A program made the position numbers and the translations under genes. Source: a bacterium Ga0077546 (GTDB lineage: Bacteria > Cyanobacteriota > Vampirovibrionia > Obscuribacterales > Obscuribacteraceae). Taken from it: DNA of 17,647 nt. Position 1 is the stretch's first letter, and each line of letters begins with the position of its first letter. The stretch is taken from assembly GCA_001464165.1 (NCBI GenBank), contig LNEX01000251.1, positions 1 to 17,647 on the forward strand, given 5' to 3'. The notes under the pieces were generated by a model that ran no database searches, had not been told where the DNA came from, and saw only the letters and a list, made by a program, of their open reading frames with translations. Of this stretch, positions 7,374-14,485 are shown one piece after another.

Positions 7374-8510
7374 ATGAAGAAGTCGCAAACTCAGGCTAGG
7401 GTTATTGATCCACCAACAATTCCATCGCCAGAAGATGTGCACAAGCGCATCGGCAAACACATTTTGCCTCCCAATCTGCTCGAAAAGATGCCTGACCCTG
7501 AAGAGCTAATCCTTCAGAGCGAAATTGCCCCAATCATAAAAGACCGTCTCAATCTATTTCCCTTCGACTGGCGCGTCGAGACCCCGCGTCTCATGCAAAT
7601 CTACGAAGATTCGCGCAACCCCGGCTGGTCACCAAGCAAATTGCCATGGGAAACCTTAGATGTTGAATCAATGACCCTAGATCAGCGCTACGCCATCTCC
7701 TATTGGTTCGCTCTTCTCTCAGTCTTTGATGCCTCTGGCCCAGCAGTATTTGCTAGAGCAATGATTCATGCTTACGAAACCCACGAAGAAGATGCCATTC
7801 GCAAATGCTTCTTCAGCGTTGCCCGCGACGAAATGAATCACGAAGAAGTTTGTGGTCGCGCCATCACACTACTGACACCAAACGGCCCGCTCAATCACGA
7901 CCCACAGACAACCTTGGGCAAACTCGCGCGCAACAATATTCAATGGCTCTATCACAATGGTGCCCGTTATTGGAATGGCTACAAAAAAGCAGTTGAGCAC
8001 TACCCCATGGCCATTCTCTTCAGCTCATTCTTATTTGGCGAAGTGGCTTCCTCAACACTGTTCCACAGCATGTATGAGTCGACCACTATTCCAGTATTCA
8101 AAGAAGCTTTCAAGAATATTGGTCGCGATGAAGGTCGCCACCTCAGCTTCTGCTTAGCCTTGCTCAAAGAAATGATGCCAAAGCTCAGCGAAGAAGAGAA
8201 AGACACAATCACCAAGCAATTCAGAGCGGGATTTATCTTCCTCTCCGGCATTCTCTTCGAGCCACCAGCAGAATTTTGGGATCTGCCAGCGACCTTTATT
8301 CCCACTCAACGCTTGTTGGAAGAAAAGGCCCGCGAAGTTGGTTTTGGTGTGCTCTCACTAGAGCAGCGTAAAGCCAATTGGCGCACAGCTGTTGTTCGTC
8401 TCAAAACTATTGTGGAGCCGCATGGTATCAAATTCCCTGCTTTGCCAGAAATTGATGTTGATGGCGAAAGCGTAGATTTTGACATCGACAAAATAATCCC
8501 GATCTTTTAG
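7374..8510 (+). CDS. Ferritin-like diiron protein (R2/oxygenase-like)
   Basis: 378 aa, soluble, no signal peptide. Two helices carry the paired metal motif: RDEMNH at 151-156 (Glu153, His156) and RDEGRH at 251-256 (Glu253, His256). Glu223 in FGEVASS lies 30 residues before the second ExxH, as expected for the helix-3 ligand. The helix-1 ligand position is not a clear Glu. Asp119 (SVFDASG), 34 residues before Glu153, is the best candidate, which is the arrangement seen in ribonucleotide reductase R2, where the first ligand is Asp. The protein therefore looks like a four-helix-bundle carboxylate-bridged diiron enzyme: an oxygenase, desaturase or R2-like oxidase using O2. The substrate is unknown. 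A GGGA at 7362-7365 precedes the ATG by eight bases. It is probably repressed through the palindrome at 7327-7344, and the TetR gene follows four bases after its stop. Confidence 0.8.
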   Translation: MKKSQTQARVIDPPTIPSPEDVHKRIGKHILPPNLLEKMPDPEELILQSEIAPIIKDRLNLFPFDWRVETPRLMQIYEDSRNPGWSPSKLPWETLDVESMTLDQRYAISYWFALLSVFDASGPAVFARAMIHAYETHEEDAIRKCFFSVARDEMNHEEVCGRAITLLTPNGPLNHDPQTTLGKLARNNIQWLYHNGARYWNGYKKAVEHYPMAILFSSFLFGEVASSTLFHSMYESTTIPVFKEAFKNIGRDEGRHLSFCLALLKEMMPKLSEEEKDTITKQFRAGFIFLSGILFEPPAEFWDLPATFIPTQRLLEEKAREVGFGVLSLEQRKANWRTAVVRLKTIVEPHGIKFPALPEIDVDGESVDFDIDKIIPIF

Positions 8511-8514
8511 TTAG

Positions 8515-9076
8515 ATGGTCAGACCAAGGGCCGACAACTATCAAGAAAGGCGCTCGGAAATACTTGATGCAGCTGCATCGATATTTGCCGAGCGCGGCTT
8601 TGATGGCACTTCTACCTCTGCTATTGCCTTAAAATGTGGAGTGTCAAAAGCACTGCTCTATCACTACTTTGCCTCAAAAGAAGAAATTCTTGGCATCGGC
8701 CCAAGCAGCATTGAAAGAAAGCGATAGCAACGAAGAACAACTAGCCAGTGTTATTGGCGAGTTGATTAGCCTCTACATGAGTTCGCAAGATAAACATATT
8801 GCCTTGATGAATAATCTGAAGTCGCTTTCCCCAGAGCAGCAAAAGGAAATCAAGAAGTTAGAGCGCACCCTTGTACAAATTATCAAAGGGATTGTGGCAA
8901 GGTTAAGGCCGGAGCTATCGGAGCCACTGCAGACATCACTAGCAATGTATTTGATGGGAGCCATCAATTGGACCTATACTTGGTTTAAGCCTGAGGGGCC
9001 AGTAACCTCAGAACAATTTGCTCGCTTGGCTAGCTCGATGTTCTTGAACGGCTTGAAACGAGCGGAGATACCTTAA
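8515..9076 (+). pseudogene. TetR-family regulator split by a one-base frameshift
   Basis: Two overlapping frames together make one full TetR protein. The first frame (8515-8727) carries the DNA-binding domain: RRSEILDAAASIFAERGFDG, then a TSTSAIALKCGVSKALLYHYF helix-turn-helix, then SKEEIL, after which it runs into a TAG. The rest of the protein continues in the +1 frame (open to 9076), with AQAALKESDSNEEQ and a ligand domain ending MGAINWTYTWFKPEGPVT and a final helix FLNGLKR. That INWTY.W.KPEGP segment is typical of the KstR2/FadR-like TetR group that senses acyl-CoAs. The shift must lie at about 8690-8702. One extra base in either the GG of CTTGG or the CCC at 8700-8702 would explain it. 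The downstream half shows no other damage, so the lesion is recent or a sequencing error. It likely represses its own operon via 7327-7344. Confidence 0.85.
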
Positions 9077-9078
9077 TT

Positions 9079-9083
9079 AGGAG
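9079..9083 (+). promoter_or_regulatory. Ribosome-binding site deciding a TTG start
   Basis: AGGAG at 9079-9083 lies seven bases before a TTG at 9091. It falls directly after the stop of the regulator gene. No ATG or GTG with comparable spacing exists nearby, and the TTG gives a complete signal peptide. Confidence 0.75.
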
Positions 9084-9090
9084 CAGCCAG

Positions 9091-10059
9091 TTGAATCGCC
9101 AAACGCTCATCATCGCGGCAGCTAGCTTAGGTCTAATATACTCGGCTGCGCTTCAAACAAGCGCCCAAAGCCCGCAAGCCAGGCAAGAAGTCAAGCAATT
9201 CAATCCTATCTGGAACTTAGAAAAAGATACAAACGAAGACCTCCTGCGCCATGCTCTTGCTCTTCAAGAGCGTCAAGAGCCGCAAGATCAAGAGAAGCTA
9301 GCAGAAGCAAGATTAGCTTTGGCTACATCGTTAAGATGCGCCAACAAGCTCTCGGCAGCCCGCGAACTAGCTGAGCTGGCCCTTGCAGCACAAGAAAAGC
9401 TATTCGGCAAAGGCAGCAAAAAATGCAAATTGGCCCTAATGCTCTTGTCGAGTATCTACTTAAACAACAGCAGCAGCAAATTCGACGAAAAAGAAGTAGC
9501 GCAATTAGAAAAACTTTTAGACCAACTAGCCAAAATAGATCGAGAGCAAACAGCTAACATGCGTGTGCAGCTGGCCCAAATTTATCTAACTCAGAATCAG
9601 CCTCGCGAAGCAGAAAAACTTTGGTTTCAATGTATCGCATTGCTGCGCAAAGACCTGCCATACGACTGCAAAGATCTTGCTACTGCGTGCAAGGAAATCT
9701 TCCGTAGATTTATTCGCGACCAGCACTACGATGATGCTCAAGCACTGGCTCACGGCATGGCCCAATATGGCTTCGATCAGGATGTTTTGATTAGCACTGC
9801 CAACGGCTTTGTTGTCTTGTCGCAACAGCAAGAAAGCTTTGGCAATAACAAAAAAGCTGAACACTTGGCAAAGCGAGCGCTTGAAACAGCTGAAAAATAT
9901 GGCGACAAAAAAACTTGCAGTTATTCAAACGCGGTCAACCACTATGCGGCACTAATGAAAAAGCAAGGCAAAAACGAACAAGCAGAAGAGCTAGCAAAAA
10001 AACTAGGACAGCCAAAGACAAAAGAATCTACCGAAAAAAATAGGCATACATCTCAATGA
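9091..10059 (+). CDS. Secreted TPR-like repeat protein
   Basis: 322 aa starting from TTG 9091, supported by a strong AGGAG. Residues 1-26 are a signal peptide: MNRQ, a hydrophobic core TLIIAAASLGLIYSAAL, and a probable cleavage after TSA. The mature part is all helical, with repeated A..L...G....A..L pairs typical of tetratricopeptide repeats: LAEARLALATSLRCANKLSAA at about 70-90, MRVQLAQIYLTQNQPREAEK at about 152-171, and NAVNHYAALMKKQGKNEQAE at about 285-304. TPR proteins serve as protein-protein scaffolds, and this one would act outside the cytoplasm. It overlaps the next gene by four bases (ATGA at 10056-10059), so the two are translationally coupled and probably act together. It starts 14 bases after the regulator gene, suggesting the same transcript as the diiron and TetR genes. 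The C-terminus is Lys-rich. Confidence 0.8.
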   Translation: MNRQTLIIAAASLGLIYSAALQTSAQSPQARQEVKQFNPIWNLEKDTNEDLLRHALALQERQEPQDQEKLAEARLALATSLRCANKLSAARELAELALAAQEKLFGKGSKKCKLALMLLSSIYLNNSSSKFDEKEVAQLEKLLDQLAKIDREQTANMRVQLAQIYLTQNQPREAEKLWFQCIALLRKDLPYDCKDLATACKEIFRRFIRDQHYDDAQALAHGMAQYGFDQDVLISTANGFVVLSQQQESFGNNKKAEHLAKRALETAEKYGDKKTCSYSNAVNHYAALMKKQGKNEQAEELAKKLGQPKTKESTEKNRHTSQ

Positions 10060-11690
10060 TAAGCTTTTATCACCACTGTCCAGCCAATTCTGCCCTTGTT
10101 GTTTCAAGTAGCAGCCAGAGCAACAGTGAATCAATTAAACGCATAGCAAAGAAAAGCACTTGGATAAATCCATTCAAAGAAACAGTACAAATTATTGATC
10201 TATCAGCCTTAACTATTCCGTTTACACTGCACCTACCAACTAAAACTACAACTAGTGGCCAATTTTTGTTGCTATGCCATGTAACGGTTCAGATAGACTC
10301 ATTAGATGAGAAAATTAGACTAGCAGCTACTAAGGGCTACGGTGCCAACAAAAAGTCAAATGAAGCCAAGTTAAAAACAATAATTGAGAAAATCAAAGTC
10401 ACAGAAGAAAAGCTTCCTATCTCGCTAGAGAGTTTCTGTACAAATGCTAACGGCAGAGAGCACAGCAAAATATCAAATGCCCTAAATGATGTTCTAGAGG
10501 AAGAAGGTTTCTTCCTCTACTCATTTGCACCTACTTCAGCTTCACTATCTGGATCTAGTCTTGGAGCGGGATCAAGCTCTAAAGAGGCAGCTAGTCTAGT
10601 AGCTGCGCAATCAGCTTACTCACAGATGCTTGGCGAACTGAAGTTCGAACCGTGCATCTCTGATATTAAAGTCATTCTTCCGGCTCACGAACCATACTGG
10701 GGAGAACAAGTACTTACCTGGCAGACGACAGTCAGACCGCCATCCAGCGTTGATCAATATGCAGTAGCATGCAAAAACTTTCTCAACACGAGTTCCAGTA
10801 AAGCCGATGAAATTTGCTATAAGACAGTGTCTAAAGCACTTTCACAAGCGGTGCAAATTACGGGCGCCGACCGGCTACTAGAGAGGGCCTTAAAGCCTCT
10901 AGCAAACATACCGCTCAACACTTGCAGTTGTGGTAGAGAAGCAGCGGTAATGTTGCTCAATGCCCTAGCCGCTTCGCTCTCAACATGGAGAGGCAAGCTC
11001 GCCGTATCTAGATTAGCCTTAGACACGATTTCTACACTGACACGCTTAGACAAAGAAATAGATCTACAGACAGCTGAGAGTTTTGCAGCATTAGGTCTGG
11101 TGCTGGAAAAGATTTCACTCATTTCAATCGACTCAAAAGAGCAACCAGAGCCATGGAAAGAAGCACCCAGTGCCGACGAAACAGTAATTCAGCTGGAGCT
11201 GCCTCTGCCAGTCAAGCTCGAAGAAGACAATAAAGAAGTGACGCTCGTACTTAAATGTATGGTCTGTGTCGAACGAAATGGAACAGAAGAAATAAGTCCC
11301 GAGACACAAGGCGAACTATCGCAGCTATTCAAAGACAATCTGCTTACAGCTCTATCAAGCACAAAAGTGCCGCGTGCCATTGGCGTAGTCAAAAAGCTAG
11401 TAGAAAATATTCACTCAAAATTAGGCGAAGAACAAGAAAAGGAACCAGGCAGTAAGTGGGAAACAAGAATTGAAGACGTTCTCAAAGAGATTGGCCCAAC
11501 CGGTATTGTCTTCAATTGTGTGCGAATTATCTTTGCCAGTCTTGATGCCTACAATGACGTGCGCAAGAAGTTTCTGGCTCAATCAGAGACAGTGCTGAAT
11601 TCGCACAAGCTAACAATAAAGTACTTCTCTCTAGCAGACTTAGATCTTCTTGACCAAGAGGGCAAAAGTTTTTTTGACGGCAGCAAGTAA
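10056..11690 (+). CDS. Unknown protein with possible SPFH/flotillin-like modules
   Basis: 544 aa with no signal peptide or membrane segment. Residues 8-80 resemble the start of SPFH/band-7 (flotillin) domains: CPANSALVVSS, then a short link to WINPF, VQIIDLSALTIPF, a T..SG turn and a strand pair FLLLCHVTVQI. This follows the flotillin order of P.EALVVsG, P..Q....dL..ltl, then T..G. and v...A.V.I. Residues 135-158 (HSKISNALNDVLEEEGFFLY) and 468-493 (WETRIEDVLKEIGPTGIVFN then CVRIIF) both resemble the SPFH C-terminal helix plus the GI.v..v strand. The 380-405 strand pair (LELPLPVKL, TLVLKCMVCVE) could start a second module. I therefore suspect a duplicated, diverged SPFH fold, but similarity is weak and no family can be assigned with certainty. 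It overlaps the TPR gene by four bases. Its stop is nine bases from the convergent permease gene. Confidence 0.7.
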   Translation: MISFYHHCPANSALVVSSSSQSNSESIKRIAKKSTWINPFKETVQIIDLSALTIPFTLHLPTKTTTSGQFLLLCHVTVQIDSLDEKIRLAATKGYGANKKSNEAKLKTIIEKIKVTEEKLPISLESFCTNANGREHSKISNALNDVLEEEGFFLYSFAPTSASLSGSSLGAGSSSKEAASLVAAQSAYSQMLGELKFEPCISDIKVILPAHEPYWGEQVLTWQTTVRPPSSVDQYAVACKNFLNTSSSKADEICYKTVSKALSQAVQITGADRLLERALKPLANIPLNTCSCGREAAVMLLNALAASLSTWRGKLAVSRLALDTISTLTRLDKEIDLQTAESFAALGLVLEKISLISIDSKEQPEPWKEAPSADETVIQLELPLPVKLEEDNKEVTLVLKCMVCVERNGTEEISPETQGELSQLFKDNLLTALSSTKVPRAIGVVKKLVENIHSKLGEEQEKEPGSKWETRIEDVLKEIGPTGIVFNCVRIIFASLDAYNDVRKKFLAQSETVLNSHKLTIKYFSLADLDLLDQEGKSFFDGSK

Positions 11691-11699
11691 ATTATCGTG

Positions 11700-13694
11700 C
11701 TAGCGCAGCAATTTACTCACCGACGGAATTAGCTCACCGAAAAGACTACTGCGTGGATTGTGACCAGTAGCATCACAGACCAGCACAAAGTTCTTATCAA
11801 TCAACTGCATACCAGGAATCATGTCATAGCTATGCTGATTGATGTATCTCTGGTCGCCTATTAAGATCACTTCGTTGCTGCGGCGGCCAAAGTCAAAGTG
11901 CTTGGCCCAAGCTTGAGCTTCAGCAAGTGTCGGCACACCCATATTAGGACCGTACAGAAGCAGCTGCACATGAACCACTCGGGTATCGGTTGGTGACACA
12001 CCGGCTGCCGCCAGATAGCTCTCTAAAGAAGAGGTGCCACCTTGGGGAGTGTCACCATTGATGCCACCTTTCTTCTCGCCCCCAACAAAAGCCTGACAGG
12101 CAGGGCAAGACATACCAATCGGTTCAAGTAATATAACTCTGCCAGCATAAGAAGAGAGCTTCACTTTCTTTCCCGTCAAATCACAGAGTTCGATTTCTGG
12201 ATAGGTGCGACCAACCACTGGCGGCCAGAAGGTCGGGAACGCTTGAAGGGCCTTTGGCTGGACTTGTCTTCTAGTCTGGACTTGTGGCTTACTTTGGGCC
12301 GGCGCCTGCGACTTATCTTGAGCCCAGGCCGTCGGACAGACAATGGCCGGAATTGACACAATGCAGAGCAGACCAACCAGGCAAAGAGATAGGGCAGCGA
12401 CCGATTCCTTCGATTTACCAATGGTCAAAAACATTACCATAACAATACTCGCTGCAATAATTGAGTCAAGAGTGGGCACGGTTGTAAGCTGCACGAGCCC
12501 TAAACCAAGGGCTTCACGCGGGGTAGCGATGAAACCCACCGCAGCTCCACAAAGCCAAGCGAGAAGAGGTGCCATGCGCCAATTTGATACTTGCTCTAGT
12601 TCGGCTTCTTGCACCGGTTCTTTGCGACAGCATGCATTGATCACAAAAATTCCCGAAATAGGAGCAATCAAAATACCAAGCAAAGTTAGAAATGAAACCA
12701 TATGATCTACCACATGAAGTTCTGCTAAAACAATACCGACGATACCAGCGGCAATGGCAAGGTGTGAGCGCTGCCACTTAGGTAGAATGGCTGCAAGACT
12801 TAAAGATGAGGAATAGAGATTGCAATCATTGGCAGCCCAAGTAGCAAACATCATCATGACAAATATCAGCCAAGTCAATCCTGCCGGCACCAAGTGAATC
12901 ATAATATCGTTGCTGCGAAAGTGTATAGCAATTGAACCGCATGCCACCAACAAAGCCGGATAAACTAGAGCATAGTCGATAATTGAATAGGCTAGAGCAT
13001 GCTTTGTGGTGCGCGCGAATCTACTATAGTCAGGGTTCATAGAAGCACCTACCACGAAGCCCCCAGTGACCATAGCCGCCGCCGCACCAAAACCCAAAGT
13101 TGCATTTGGCAACGGGCGATACTGCAATAAGTCAGCCAACTGTCCAGGCTCAGCCAATGATGACAGAGCATAGACAAGACCCCCGGTGAGAAGTGGTACG
13201 GCCAAATAACTCAATCGCCCGATAGCACGAATACCAAGAGCTGCAGTGGTAATCATGGCAACTCCACCAACGGCGATTAAGACCTCGCGATTGAGGCTAA
13301 CGTGAAAAACTTGTTGAGCAAGGTGCAATACGGCATTGGCAAACATCTCTGTTTGCACGCCCCACCAACCGGTCATTCCCATCGTCAAAACAAAAGCAAT
13401 ACAAGAGGCACCCTTGCTGCCAAAAGTGATTCTGGCAATCAAGGCAGTAGTACAACGAAGAACAGCACCAAGTCTAGCTGTTAGTGCACCAATTACACCA
13501 AGTATGGCTGCGCCGGAAAAGGTTGAGAGCACAAGATCTTGAAAGCTCAGGCCAAGACCTAACTGACCGCCAAAAACAAAAATAGGGATGCTAATCATCA
13601 CCCCTATCTCAATCACCAAGAGATACCACCAAGGGCGAAGATTGCCACTGCTCACTGGCGTTCTAGAAAAATCGTCGTGAATAGAAGTTGACAT
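11700..13694 (-). CDS. NCS1 (CodB-like) nucleobase permease fused to an extracytoplasmic redoxin domain
   Basis: 664 aa. Residues 20-425 are an NCS1-type permease of about twelve helices related to cytosine permease: WWGVQTEMFAN (110-120), NPDYSRFA (220-227) and AANDCNLYSSSLS (287-299) match family motifs. A further hydrophobic stretch, residues 431-455, ends in AWA followed by QD, just like a signal peptide with its cleavage site. A Gln/Pro-rich linker (459-486) leads to an AhpC/TSA-like redoxin domain (487-664) with the motif MSCPAC (Cys530, Cys533). NCS1 proteins of this type have both ends in the cytoplasm, so a thirteenth helix would place the redoxin outside. The domain would import a nucleobase while its tail reduces or oxidises thiols outside. 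The frame is continuous, and residues look normal across the junction (about 12410-12320). The ATG at 13694 has GGGAG three bases upstream. The exported deaminase gene lies 82 bases upstream on the same strand. Confidence 0.88.
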   Translation of the reverse strand: MSTSIHDDFSRTPVSSGNLRPWWYLLVIEIGVMISIPIFVFGGQLGLGLSFQDLVLSTFSGAAILGVIGALTARLGAVLRCTTALIARITFGSKGASCIAFVLTMGMTGWWGVQTEMFANAVLHLAQQVFHVSLNREVLIAVGGVAMITTAALGIRAIGRLSYLAVPLLTGGLVYALSSLAEPGQLADLLQYRPLPNATLGFGAAAAMVTGGFVVGASMNPDYSRFARTTKHALAYSIIDYALVYPALLVACGSIAIHFRSNDIMIHLVPAGLTWLIFVMMMFATWAANDCNLYSSSLSLAAILPKWQRSHLAIAAGIVGIVLAELHVVDHMVSFLTLLGILIAPISGIFVINACCRKEPVQEAELEQVSNWRMAPLLAWLCGAAVGFIATPREALGLGLVQLTTVPTLDSIIAASIVMVMFLTIGKSKESVAALSLCLVGLLCIVSIPAIVCPTAWAQDKSQAPAQSKPQVQTRRQVQPKALQAFPTFWPPVVGRTYPEIELCDLTGKKVKLSSYAGRVILLEPIGMSCPACQAFVGGEKKGGINGDTPQGGTSSLESYLAAAGVSPTDTRVVHVQLLLYGPNMGVPTLAEAQAWAKHFDFGRRSNEVILIGDQRYINQHSYDMIPGMQLIDKNFVLVCDATGHNPRSSLFGELIPSVSKLLR

Positions 13695-13700
13695 TTACTC

Positions 13701-13726
13701 CCAGATTGCTAGTCCAGATTGCTAGT
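13701..13726. repeat. Perfect 13-bp tandem repeat at the permease ribosome-binding site
   Basis: The 13-mer CCAGATTGCTAGT occurs twice back to back, 13701-13713 and 13714-13726, with no mismatch. On the transcribed minus strand it reads ACTAGCAATCTGG twice and its last bases run into the GGGAG ribosome-binding site, just before the permease ATG at 13694. It may be slippage, an operator, or a leader element affecting translation. Confidence 0.9.
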
Positions 13727-13776
13727 ATGGTAAGAGTGTTCTTGCAACCAGCCTTAATCTAAACAAAGGTTTCTGT

Positions 13777-14415
13777 CTACCAGAAACCCTTATGCGGTTC
13801 GCTAAGCTCATCTTCCATTTCTGCAATTGGCCCCAGCACTTGAATAGATTTCTGTCCGGCATCAAATACTTGTTTGCATGGCAAGTTCATAGTCGGATTG
13901 GCTTTGCTTGTGCCTGTCAGCTTTCTAAGCGTAGACTCTGGCGCACCAAACAACACGCTTCCTATGTTGGCAAAATATACATTGCCTGCGCACATCACGC
14001 AGGGTTCCATGGTGGTTACCAGTGTGCACTTAGCTAAATATTCTGGAGTATAGGTTTCAGCAGCCCGGCGAGACAATTCGGTTTCTGCGTGGCGCACGAC
14101 GCTAACGTTTCCTTGATGCATCAGTATCTGCTCATTGTCAGGTGCTACCAGAACAGCTCCAAATGGATGGTGGCCGAACTTCTTCATTTCTTTGGCCACG
14201 TCGTTAGCTGCACGAAGATGGCGAATCATCTGTGCCTTGGTCATAGCACTAGAATTATCTGATGATTTCTCCGGTGATTTCTCTTTCGATGCCATTACTT
14301 TGGTTCCTGTAAGGGGTGATTCCGTTGTACTCCCTGCAAAAGCGGGCGCATGTGACAGGCAAGTAGCCGCAAGCAGCAGCAAAGCTAATTTCGCGATCTC
14401 AAAACTATTTTTCAT
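13777..14415 (-). CDS. Exported CMP/guanine-deaminase-family zinc deaminase
   Basis: 212 aa. Residues 1-27 are a signal peptide (MKNS, Lys9, a core LALLLLAATCL, cleavage after AFA). Residues 28-57 are a polar linker. Residues 58-212 are a cytidine/deoxycytidylate deaminase fold of the guanine/nucleoside deaminase type. GHHPFGAVLV is at 81-90, HAE at 109-111 (His109 zinc ligand, Glu111 proton shuttle), and MEPCVMCAG at 136-144 (Cys139 and Cys142 zinc ligands). The protein ends in EPHKGFW, similar to the HEGFW tail of nucleoside deaminases. All catalytic residues are present. It should hydrolyse the amino group of a purine or pyrimidine base. Nearly all relatives are cytoplasmic, so the signal peptide is unusual. 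An AAGAGG nine bases before the ATG (14430-14425) supports the start. An internal ATG at residue 58 would give a cytoplasmic form but has no ribosome-binding site. Upstream neighbour of the nucleobase permease. Confidence 0.9.
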   Translation of the reverse strand: MKNSFEIAKLALLLLAATCLSHAPAFAGSTTESPLTGTKVMASKEKSPEKSSDNSSAMTKAQMIRHLRAANDVAKEMKKFGHHPFGAVLVAPDNEQILMHQGNVSVVRHAETELSRRAAETYTPEYLAKCTLVTTMEPCVMCAGNVYFANIGSVLFGAPESTLRKLTGTSKANPTMNLPCKQVFDAGQKSIQVLGPIAEMEDELSEPHKGFW

Positions 14416-14424
14416 AATTCAAAA

Positions 14425-14430
14425 CCTCTT
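14425..14430 (-). promoter_or_regulatory. Ribosome-binding site that fixes the exported deaminase start
   Basis: Read on the minus strand this is AAGAGG, nine bases before the ATG at 14415-14413. It matters because it selects the start that includes the signal peptide. No comparable site precedes the internal ATG at 14244 that would remove the signal peptide. Confidence 0.65.
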
Positions 14431-14485
14431 TAATCCCATCTTGACAGAAGTAATAGCAGTAATAGGGCCGACTAATTGTACGACT

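Noticed and set aside
11691..11699. Possible terminator between convergent genes
   Set aside because: Only nine bases separate the stops and no hairpin is visible.
12343..12777. Open frames on both strands across the permease
   Set aside because: They are shadows of the membrane-protein frame, which matches a known family along its whole length.
14441..14460. TTGACA followed by TAATAG on the plus strand, promoter-like
   Set aside because: It points into the 3' end of a minus-strand gene with no plus-strand gene after it, and the spacing is short.
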